This document shows positions 47,601 through 54,434 of a DNA stretch of 64,000 bases, in pieces (the first letter of the stretch is position 1; each line of letters starts with the position of its first letter). The translations under genes were made by a program, and so were the position numbers. Origin of the DNA: Carpediemonas membranifera (lineage: Eukaryota; Fornicata); the NCBI GenBank assembly GCA_019828565.1, contig JAHDYR010000030.1:62001-126000 (forward strand), read 5' to 3'. Under the pieces are notes generated by a model, which saw only the letters and a program-made list of their open reading frames with translations, searched no databases and was not told where the DNA came from.

Positions 47601-48296
47601 GCGGCGGACAAGTTCCACGCCGTGATGGAGGCGCAGTGGGAGTCCGGCACGCTGCCCCGGCCGTGGGCCCTACACGGCTGGGACGAAGCTGTGGGGTCGC
47701 CCATGGTCCACTGGGGTCGGTTCATCGTCGGACAAATGCTCCCGCTCATGTTGGAAGAGGACGAACTCGAGGCATTCGTGGCCACTGTGCAGGGCCTTGC
47801 TGGCCGTGACGTCACCCTGTCTGAATGGGACGGCATGCCCGGCCCCTTCCTGTCAGACACCCGACCCGAGTTGGTCATGGCCGAGTGCGAGCCGGAGACG
47901 TGGACGGCTGGGGACATCAAGAGCAGGATAGTGCTGGCATGGCGGCTGCAGTCATTCAATGTACCATTCAAAAGAGTACTGTTCGACCTGTTCGCCAGCG
48001 AGGAGGGAACATCCCAGGCGTTGCTGTACTCCCTCTGCGCACACACAGACCCTGTCGTCGCCAAAGAACGCGGGCATAAGTTGGCGGAGGCTGAGATCGC
48101 TCACAGGCTCAGTGAGCAGGCCGAGGAGGGCGCTGAGGCGGAGGAGGTGACGGTGGAGATGCTTGACGCCGAGTTGTCTGCCCCCGCTGAGGCTGGGGGC
48201 GTCGAGAGCCTCGTCATCCATCCTGTCGGGCTTCGGGATGAGGTTCTCGCCAGGTTCCCCCGGCCACCCAGCAGGCAGTCGGCCTCCACTCTCTGA
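44610..48296 (+). CDS. SPEF2/CPC1-like central-pair protein with adenylate-kinase-like domain
   Basis: 1228 aa, single exon. The N-terminal 200 residues are a charged coiled coil (RIGSKRRENAKAKKEREIRR). At about 270 a nucleotide-kinase-like P-loop reads ALVGGPCSGKHTVGHMVGEM with VVVDSDFI after it; Walker A ends GKH where GKS/T is usual, so nucleotide binding may be lost. A Ser/Arg-rich linker (about 400-450), a degenerate kinase remainder and a long helical C-terminal half follow. Coiled coil, adenylate-kinase domain and large helical C-terminus is the SPEF2/CPC1 plan, a component of the central-pair C1b projection. The calponin-homology domain found at the start of vertebrate SPEF2 is not seen. 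Confidence 0.65.
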   Translation: MTERPKQEPTTAPSARVTALAADIRFERTIQMMRENRTQRMREQAAKEQNSDVQEFENTLRRLAGRKMQEPVDEDNLEETARQTNAFLRRIGSKRRENAKAKKEREIRRREVQQRQQSVIADLEKRRMDNKALQAMLMQSQLERTRTATLLEAERAKGVAISEREEAHAKFLVEREQEFAAELARLSEECRMESLDPRPIVTDDAEPAPLEDVVGEEESLADGERPLDPGLALLHFGGVSVSMVASLQAELDGLRTPTHPIAQTDPTVFIKAALVGGPCSGKHTVGHMVGEMLGLVVVDSDFIARAAKGDSALLEQYPAIKAIPMSADKDAAQALAAAKAALKTGIDKDTQFKVAAGILRALATDFDEAVNNYDSMDARPNGVLLVGLPATATDANVEQLGLGPKSKIAPPKETSQPPSRTSGRSRPSSRGSRASMHRKNSSKNLTQVEVPPTVLPLVDVIVSLTLPLAETVARGADKLVSPDGRHWHATLLPPPAGVECEALPDAADVGEAHGAWTAVHAKLVDEAHSQGLGADIVVPVPASDAPAVLAAITADLAVRHSAHRSAVVNGRAAAESAADTLEVRSTRSAQFPAIIGSLGDGGIGTALKCTEVTPVMKDWMQADGEYLSQFKRVMVASRDTVSKIESYLETIYDSFVQTLVRPDPSSDIVSSSWQTMISFINSGRQEEEIVSAVRAALVDVRDTLWAVADTRRRESELLWAKLVDQARITDPTKSSLVDTARAIIEEGLPAYPVPDQTVISGALDAMAESWGESPVAWLHRHCLAVADAQFAIAQVHAARMARMVDLLAAAVGLGGVHGLTPCTVPDARPPSEQDAASPAEALEAAMTQIAQIADSVIVEGEEAVHEELRSVAGALTHGFAAMVESAKQEGLEAIQAAFDSASDLFSLIDGEIVRLYRQSVDYGRDLFTRAEGEFVSTAMLTAVPPPPEAEVTAACPAVTIPRPAVPQPDPLPHLLTVDQATALAQACRTAANGSPIIAADKFHAVMEAQWESGTLPRPWALHGWDEAVGSPMVHWGRFIVGQMLPLMLEEDELEAFVATVQGLAGRDVTLSEWDGMPGPFLSDTRPELVMAECEPETWTAGDIKSRIVLAWRLQSFNVPFKRVLFDLFASEEGTSQALLYSLCAHTDPVVAKERGHKLAEAEIAHRLSEQAEEGAEAEEVTVEMLDAELSAPAEAGGVESLVIHPVGLRDEVLARFPRPPSRQSASTL

Positions 48297-48336
48297 TGTA
48301 AATAGTACTTATGGTATCCATGGGAAGCTGTATCAC

Positions 48337-48370
48337 TGTGCTGCGCAGGATTAGAATTGTTGAGTCCAAA
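48337..48370 (+). repeat. 34-nt motif flanking Fanzor copy 2 (3' side)
   Basis: TGTGCTGCGCAGGATTAGAA and the following 14 nt match 50525-50558 in direct orientation at 28 of 34 positions by eye. The two lie on either side of the Fanzor gene (about 110 bp beyond its stop, 360 bp before its start). Confidence 0.6.
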
Positions 48371-48480
48371 ACACACAGTGATCCAAGCAGCATCAGGATC
48401 GCAGTGTGGTTCATCATACTCTATCAATCGTGCGCAGCATATCTCGCGCGCTGCAGCGCGTGCTTGCTCAACTTAGCAAG

Positions 48481-50164
48481 TTAATGATAGCGAGGAAGAG
48501 CACCTCTCCGGGAGTCGTAGTGGAAAGGAGATTGCTCTATCTGATCTGAAGTTGCATCGAAGGTGCACCAAAGGATGTTCTCGCTGGCGCTCTTATCTCG
48601 GTGAGAGAGATTGAGAAGTATGTCTCTCTGCTCGGGATGCCGACGAAGCCGTTCAACGCGCCATGGAGCTCCCTCGCACGCGGGATTCTGGCAGAGCATG
48701 GTGCGGTGTGTGTGCACCACGCGTCTGAAGTGTGCTTTGCAGTATGGGCACACGATGGAAGTGCGGAATTCGGAGACCATCATGACACTCACGACGACGT
48801 TGTGCCGGAGCATGATGCCAGGGAGAGCTCGAGCAAAGTGGCGGTACGGTGCACAGGAGGGAGTGCCGGCGGAACCGAACAGTGCAGCCCCATACACGAC
48901 TGCTGCGCTCATATTCACGCGGAAAGAGGGGGTGGCAGTGTAGCCACACTTAGCGAGTACGCCAGATACACTCTGCCTGTCTGGGCGGCGGATCGTGTAG
49001 CCGCCCAGCGACCGAGCACCAGGGTCGAAGCCCATGAGAGCTTGAATGTCCGGGGCAGGAGTAGCCTCGGCGTCATCCTGACCGAGCCGAGCCCGCTTGT
49101 TGCTGCTACCCTTTTTGTACGTGGGCCGGTCAGCCACCCGACCGCCACGGTATTTCTCGCGACCCACCCAAACCGTCACAGCAACAGAGACCCCGTCAGT
49201 CTTCACAGAGAGCACTCTGCGGAGCTTGGTGATGTCGCCGTGATCACGCTCGTATCTATCAACCTGCTCAGTGGTCTAGTTCTTAGTTGCTGACCAATTC
49301 ACGTGCACACGGAGGCGCCTCTTCATCGCTGGGGTGAGCGCTGTTACTCCGCGCTCGATGGTTATGAACCCAGGCCTGACCGGTGCCATCGGCACGAACG
49401 GAACGAGCTTCGGCTCTGGCAGGGCCTGACTGAGCTCGAGGTTCACGGCACGAGTGAGTGTGACCAGCTTGGTCACTGCAGCACTCATGCGCGTGACGCA
49501 CGACAGCACGCCGACGAGGGCCTCGGCCACGGTACCAGTGCGACCCACCCGCTGCTCCTCGGGCAATGCATGCATTTGTCGATGATGCATGTCATGATCG
49601 GCGGATATTGCGGCAACCTCAGTGTCGAGCTCGCCTAGGGTGTCGAGAAAATCCTGTCGAACACCCTCATCATGGAGGAGCGGACGCACCCGGTCTAATC
49701 CAGCACGAAGACGGGTCAGGTACCCGGGTGACGCGCGCGAGAGCCAGACCCGGGTGGCTGTGGAGTACTCGCCCAACCAGCTCTGAAATGGCGCTGCAAT
49801 TCCAACGTAGGCTTCCTTGAAGTCCCGGACGAGTGGGGTTATGTCAGGGTCCCTCCACATCGCCAGGTCGCCAATCCACCTGCACCGATCCGCTGCCTTT
49901 GCCTTGGACTTTTCCCTTGGCAATGCTGACGATCTGCGCGAGGACCTCCTGGTCGAACAGGTTGGCCGTCCTCGGTGGGGTCAACGCGTGCGCAGATGCA
50001 GAGACGCACGCAAGCAGGCAAGTGAATGTGTACTTAGCCTGCGTGAAAGAACGCATGCCGGGTTCAAGATTTCCTCGCCGCGGCGCGTTGTTATCGCCTC
50101 CGCCGTTAATCTCGCCAATGGCCTTGTTAACGGAAACCTTCACCGTGTATATCTTGGAAGGCAT
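48481..50164 (-). pseudogene. Fanzor (TnpB-like RNA-guided nuclease), copy 2, nearly complete but broken
   Basis: Reads on the minus strand from ATG 50164 (MPSKIYTVKVSVNK) to stop 48481, about 560 codons. Breaks: a +1 frameshift in the A-run GGGAAAAG near 49907 (after IVSIAKGK the next frame reads on as SKAKAADRCRWIGDLAMW), and one in-frame TAG at 49276-49278 (after VNWSATKN), with the same frame continuing. Catalytic features all remain: GFDPGARS (RuvC-I Asp), VSEFRTSIVCPYC (Fanzor-type Glu just before the first zinc pair), CQNPAC, and HRDKSASENIL (RuvC-III Asp). Compared with copy 1, about 90 residues between RuvC-I and the Glu are deleted. Hence the breaks are more than sequencing error, though recent activity is possible. 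No transposase partner is seen. Confidence 0.85.
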
Positions 50165-50281
50165 CGGAGTCTATTGAGCTGCCTGCATCGATCATTTCTT
50201 TTCAGGGTTCATCAGCCTGCAGCATCCCTCAAAACACAAGAAACCAGCATCATACAACACAAAGCGTCTTTACTACCAGCT

Positions 50282-50841
50282 ACAACCGCTTTCCATCACT
50301 AGTGTCTCTCACAACAGACGAAGATGACGAAGACGACGACGACATGAGCTTCAGACGCCGGCAATGGACGACAGATGAGCGCGTAACAGACGAGCACAGA
50401 CGCGAAAGAAGACAGCAGCGTTCGACACAGACGATGGACGACGCATCTTTTCGTGCAGACCGACGACTGAAAGCACGACAGACCGATGGCACAGACGAGG
50501 GCTGAAGTGGGTGAGTGGAGGTAGTGTGCCGCGCAGGATAAGAATACTTGAGTGTAAATTCTTCTGGTGTACGACAGGTGGGCCGTCAGACTGAACCTGT
50601 TCAGTCCTCTGGAGTTCATCCCAGGGGGGTCGACAGCTTAAGTCACCTTTACATGAATCCTCCACATAAACCCATAAACCTGTAAATACCACAGACGAAA
50701 AGCCTTAACCTGCTCGTTTCTGAAAAACTCAACGCAACATGCCTGGATATCCGCATACGCCTCGCCTGCCAGAAAGGAAGAAGCAGCATCCATTTTTAGT
50801 ACGCTCCTCTCGTTCATACATCGTCCCGCCTTCTAGCAATC
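50282..50841 (-). repeat. 560-bp inverted repeat, copy 2
   Basis: Matches 11308-11867 inverted. Its + strand carries the upstream region and the first 34 codons of the gene starting at 50739, and the 53-aa Arg/Asp-rich open frame starting ATG 50344 (MSFRRRQW...) and ending 50505. Its left end lies 117 bp from the ATG of Fanzor copy 2, which runs away from it; copy 1 has the same relative arrangement. Confidence 0.95.
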
Positions 50842-51479
50842 CTTACCACAATCACTTAACCTTAACCTGCGAAAATTGGGGACATTTTGGTCACGCGATG
50901 AACAATACGACGGCTGCGCGCTTCCAGTCGATGTCTGTGTTCATGACAAAGTTTAAACGGGTGCAACAGAACCTGTTTGCTCTCCAGCAGGAGAATCAGC
51001 GGCTCCGTGCAAAGATGAAAGCCACTGTCGCGGAAACTGGGCAATGCCGCAAAGAAGTCCAGGAGAAACAGCGTCTTGAGGCTGAAATGGAGATACACTA
51101 TGCCCAGGCTCAGAGTACGCAGGACCGGCAGCAGATCCGCGCCCAGGACCTCGAAACCCGTCTGAAGCAGCTGAGAGAGCACCGCAAGGACCTAATCAAG
51201 TGCTCACGGCAGCAAAAAGAGCAGTGCGACTCTGCCAAGATGGTCTTGGCCAAGTTCCAACAGCTGTTCACGGAGACGGAAGCTGAGGCAATCAGCACGA
51301 CCGAGCGGCTCGAGAGCCTGGCAAAGGACAAGATCAGGCTCGAGCGGGCACTCCAGCAGCGCCACACGGATATCACCATGCTGGAGCGCCGTAACGCCTC
51401 AGCGAGTGACTCACTGAAACAAATGACGGCACTGCTTGTCGATGGTGCGAGCCGGCCCGAGACCCGGACCAGTGGATGA
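50739..51479 (+). CDS. Coiled-coil protein with borrowed N-terminus
   Basis: 246 aa if started at ATG 50739. Residues 1-34 are identical to the N-terminus of the unrelated gene at 11410 because both lie in the 560-bp repeat. After the repeat boundary (50841) a non-homologous linker follows, and from MNNTTAARFQSMSVF (ATG 50898) a continuous coiled coil (FALQQENQRLRAKMKATVAE...). The native start may therefore be 50898. No family recognised. Its stop overlaps the start of the GARP gene as ATGA. Confidence 0.6.
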   Translation: MPGYPHTPRLPERKKQHPFLVRSSRSYIVPPSSNPYHNHLTLTCENWGHFGHAMNNTTAARFQSMSVFMTKFKRVQQNLFALQQENQRLRAKMKATVAETGQCRKEVQEKQRLEAEMEIHYAQAQSTQDRQQIRAQDLETRLKQLREHRKDLIKCSRQQKEQCDSAKMVLAKFQQLFTETEAEAISTTERLESLAKDKIRLERALQQRHTDITMLERRNASASDSLKQMTALLVDGASRPETRTSG

Positions 51480-52387
51480 CGGTACGCCGGGCACTAGCGG
51501 AGTTTTTAAACACGCCGGCATGCACGGCAGACCAAGATCATATCTCAATATTGAGGATTGGAAATGATGGCGTCGACTCGGCGAGTCGTCTTCTCACCAA
51601 GCTCGACGCCACTTCGGCGGCACACGCATTCTACAAGCAAGCACACAAGCGAATGGAATTAGTACCTCATGGTATGCCTCAGCTTATTTCTCCTTTCTCT
51701 CCAACTACTTCCAGCCAGGAGGACGGGGACCAATCGTTCATAACACCTGGCAGGGCACGTTCATCCTCCATCAGCGCCACCATTGATATTATCCCACAGC
51801 TGCAATTACATGACGAAGCTGCTTCTCCCGCTACCTCGAATGACCCGGCCAACTCCATCCCGTGCCCGTGCTACGCCACGACACTCGCCCCCACGGTCAT
51901 GTCTAGCACCCCGAAGCAGGCCTTCGTCATGCCTACACTGCCCCCGCCCGAAATCCAGCACACCCAGGCGCTGGACGCCGAGCGGCAACTGGCCCAGAAG
52001 AAGCTGACGTCGTCGCACAAGCTCATGACGAAGGCGGAGTTCCAGCGGACGCAAGAGGCACAGTACAAGCCAAGCGCCAGGAACAGAGGGAAACCTGGTC
52101 GCCGTCGTCTAATCTGGACACCCGAGCTCCATGAGAGGTTTGTCGACAGTCTGGGGCAGCTGGGGATCAGGAGCGCAGTGCCCAAGAGCATACTGCAGCT
52201 GCTGAACGTCGAGGGCATCACCCGCGAGAGCATTGCCAGTCGGCTCCAGAAGACACGTCAGTACGTGCGATCCGCCAACAATCTGCCGGACGGCGTGGCT
52301 CTCGAGAACTACCATCTGACTCCGACGCTTCTAGAGCAGGTTCGCAAGGCTGATTTTGGCGCCAAGGCCAGGGCCGGTGTCTTTTAA
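51476..52387 (+). CDS. GARP-type MYB DNA-binding protein
   Basis: 303 aa, or about 244 from the later in-frame ATG at 51653. The DNA-binding domain is at about residues 205-262: RRRLIWTPELHERFVDSLGQ, then LGIRSAVPKSILQLLNVEG and ITRESIASRLQKTRQYVR. This is the GARP/G2-like single MYB repeat known from plant ARR-B and LUX factors ('WTxELHxxFVxAVxxLGxxxAxPKxILxxMxVxGLTxxxVxSHLQKYR'), which also exists in Giardia. The upstream region is Ser/Thr/Pro-rich. A sequence-specific nuclear transcription factor is the natural reading. Confidence 0.85.
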   Translation: MTVRRALAEFLNTPACTADQDHISILRIGNDGVDSASRLLTKLDATSAAHAFYKQAHKRMELVPHGMPQLISPFSPTTSSQEDGDQSFITPGRARSSSISATIDIIPQLQLHDEAASPATSNDPANSIPCPCYATTLAPTVMSSTPKQAFVMPTLPPPEIQHTQALDAERQLAQKKLTSSHKLMTKAEFQRTQEAQYKPSARNRGKPGRRRLIWTPELHERFVDSLGQLGIRSAVPKSILQLLNVEGITRESIASRLQKTRQYVRSANNLPDGVALENYHLTPTLLEQVRKADFGAKARAGVF

Positions 52388-52538
52388 TCCGCCATGCCAA
52401 TCTCCGTTTCAACTTATCGTAAATTATCTACACGATGCTGGGTTGATAATGCCACTGATCTTGCACTCAACCTGCAGTGCGAGCTCAGCAAACGCTGTGT
52501 CAAAGGTGCGCGTCCAGAAGTGTGTTTCAAGAAGAAGG

Positions 52539-53771
52539 ATGGACATTGCCCATGGATCCGCAAACGAGGATGTAGGTCCTTCCAATCTCGTTGAATGGGC
52601 CATATGGGAAGAGCAGAGGCTTATGCGCGACGTATTCAACATGAAAGGGTCCGATATCAGCGATGTTCCGCCTTCTTCGTCGGGAGAGGAGAACTCAGCA
52701 TTGGAAGAAGCAGCAAATGAAGGTAGCGACTCTTCTCCCTCTTGCAGCGGTGAGAATTCGCCGCCTGAAATGACTGAGGCATCCATTCCAACGATGGAGG
52801 CCAAGGAGCCCGTTGCCCCGGCCCCAGAAGAAGACAACGACGCATCGTACTGCCATTCGGGCTGCCCATCTCCTGTGGAGATCACAATTGGGATGAACGC
52901 CGTCTTTACTTCCATCGACGAGCCAACCACGCCTGTCAAACCTTCCGAGCCAACGGACGAACCCGCAGACAGCCCTCGGCCTGATGCAATAGGGACTGTG
53001 GAGGCAGAGGTCCAGGCAGACGAGACGACGTCCCCTCTGAAGCTCGGGTCCGGTGCCCCCGCAATTGACCCATCGGACATCCAGAAGCGGCTCGAGCAGG
53101 CCCGGCTTAGCGGCTGCTGCCCGCCGTCACAGTCGCAGATAGACCGTGTGAGTGCGTCTATCGCCATGCTAAAGTCGACTCTTGCAGCCGTCACTGGCGA
53201 CGACACGGACGAACTCATCGACTCCATGAAGGCAGACTCGATGAAGATGGTGGAGGACCTTAGTGCAACCCACCGCCGCATGCAGGACACCCTCCACGAG
53301 TACGACTTGAACACAGTGCCCTCGCCCGCCGCTCATAACCCCCGTGGGTCTCCTGAGTCGGAGAAGGCCGTGTTCTCGCCCAACCGGATGCGGGAGGACC
53401 TGCTGCCAGACACCCCGACACCCCACTGCCCTGAGGCTGAGCAGTACTCACCTGACATGCCGGAGTCGACCTTCGATAACCCAGGCAATGACGCGCCTGT
53501 CACACCTACCTTGGTCGGGGACGAGGACCCACTCTCGCTGTCCGACGCCGAGGACGAGCACACCAACCGGGAGCTCGGCGGCGGTCCTGCTCGCCCTAAC
53601 CGCATCACCTCTGAGTATCTCCACCGCAGCAGGGCGATGCTGGCATCCGCGGGACAGGGTAGCGTCGACCCCTTGCCTGTACTGAGAGCGGGGGATGAGA
53701 TGCGGCGGGAATATGCCCGGCTGACACGGTCTCCCGTTCCCGGATCCGGGAGGTCCCGCCCCCAAATGTAA
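52539..53771 (+). CDS. Disordered acidic Ser/Pro/Glu-rich protein
   Basis: 410 aa from the ATG at 52539 (MDIAHGSANED); the longer frame begins with TTG inside the preceding gene. A short helical start (VEWAIWEEQRLMRDVFNMKG) precedes long Ser/Glu/Pro-rich low complexity. A helical middle near 180-260 (IQKRLEQARLSGCCPPSQSQ, IDRVSASIAMLKSTLAAVTG) could form a small coiled coil. The C-terminus is Pro/Arg-rich. Similar spacing of acidic SS/DD clusters suggests heavy phosphorylation. Family not recognised. Confidence 0.6.
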   Translation: MDIAHGSANEDVGPSNLVEWAIWEEQRLMRDVFNMKGSDISDVPPSSSGEENSALEEAANEGSDSSPSCSGENSPPEMTEASIPTMEAKEPVAPAPEEDNDASYCHSGCPSPVEITIGMNAVFTSIDEPTTPVKPSEPTDEPADSPRPDAIGTVEAEVQADETTSPLKLGSGAPAIDPSDIQKRLEQARLSGCCPPSQSQIDRVSASIAMLKSTLAAVTGDDTDELIDSMKADSMKMVEDLSATHRRMQDTLHEYDLNTVPSPAAHNPRGSPESEKAVFSPNRMREDLLPDTPTPHCPEAEQYSPDMPESTFDNPGNDAPVTPTLVGDEDPLSLSDAEDEHTNRELGGGPARPNRITSEYLHRSRAMLASAGQGSVDPLPVLRAGDEMRREYARLTRSPVPGSGRSRPQM

Positions 53772-53857
53772 GATAAATGTATGACTGTTGCCGTCATTCA
53801 TGTGCTGTGACCTCCATGGCCATGCTGATCGCCAGTGGAGGGTGCTAATCATGCCAG

Positions 53858-53883
53858 CTTTTTTCTTGCATGCAAGAAAAAAG
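53858..53883. promoter_or_regulatory. 26-nt perfect palindrome upstream of eL39
   Basis: CTTTTTTCTTGCA followed by its exact reverse complement TGCAAGAAAAAAG, 33 bp before the eL39 ATG. The T-run followed by TGCATGC resembles the sequences preceding eL24 and eL36. Confidence 0.5.
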
Positions 53884-53916
53884 GTAGCGCAGAAGGTATA
53901 GCAAGCATCTCACTCG

Positions 53917-54103
53917 ATGGGCTCCAACAAGACGCTCCAGCTGAAGCTTCGCCACGCTTCCCTCCGTAAGATGAACCGCCCCGTTCCTCACTGGTTTGTT
54001 CGCCGTTATCACGCAATTATTCAGGTACCGCATCAAGACCCACAACGCCATCCGTTGGAACAACAAGCGCCGCCACTGGAAGCGCTCCAAGATCGGCCTG
54101 TAA
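53917..54103 (+). CDS. RPL39: 60S ribosomal protein eL39
   Basis: Exons 53917-53993 and 54025-54103 give 51 aa, the exact family length: MGSNKTLQLKLRHASLRKMN, RPVPHW-YRIKTHNAIRWNN, KRRHWKRSKIGL. eL39 lines the ribosomal exit tunnel. Unspliced, the frame after PVPHWF is not eL39, so the 31-nt intron is required. Confidence 0.95.
53994..54024 (+). other. 31-nt intron in eL39
   Basis: Begins GTTTGT and ends ATTATTCAG; it splits the TGG codon of PVPHW (TG|G). Splicing yields a full-length eL39. Confidence 0.92.
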
Positions 54104-54434
54104 GCTTTGTGCATGAATAAACCTTTTCGGCCCCTTCTGCGGGCGAGAAATCCATCGCCATCAGTCTTCTTTTCAACTCCACCACCGAAAGTGTTTAAGG
54201 AGACATGTTCAGGGCTAAGGCACATCAGCAACGCTGCGTATGCAGCTGGTTGACATGCAGAACCTCATTCTCTGCAGACCGCCCCAGACCATCCAACTCA
54301 GGATAGGCTCCAAATAACGGACAACCAGTGGGTGTGACAGCCAGCTGTGGTGGTCTGTAGATCTGCTGAGCCTCACTAGTGGCCCCCGACTCTCTGGCTG
54401 AAGTCGGATTGACAGTCTACATCGCCTCCGAGAA

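Noticed and set aside
49276-49278. TAG in Fanzor copy 2 as a reassigned sense codon
   Set aside because: TAG ends other genes here (for example the Rna14-like gene at 41972-41974), so the standard code applies and this is a nonsense mutation.
11308-50841. The 560-bp inverted repeats as terminal inverted repeats of one large element
   Set aside because: The 38 kb between them is made of ordinary housekeeping genes, and the repeat edges coincide with Fanzor loci, not with element-like ends.
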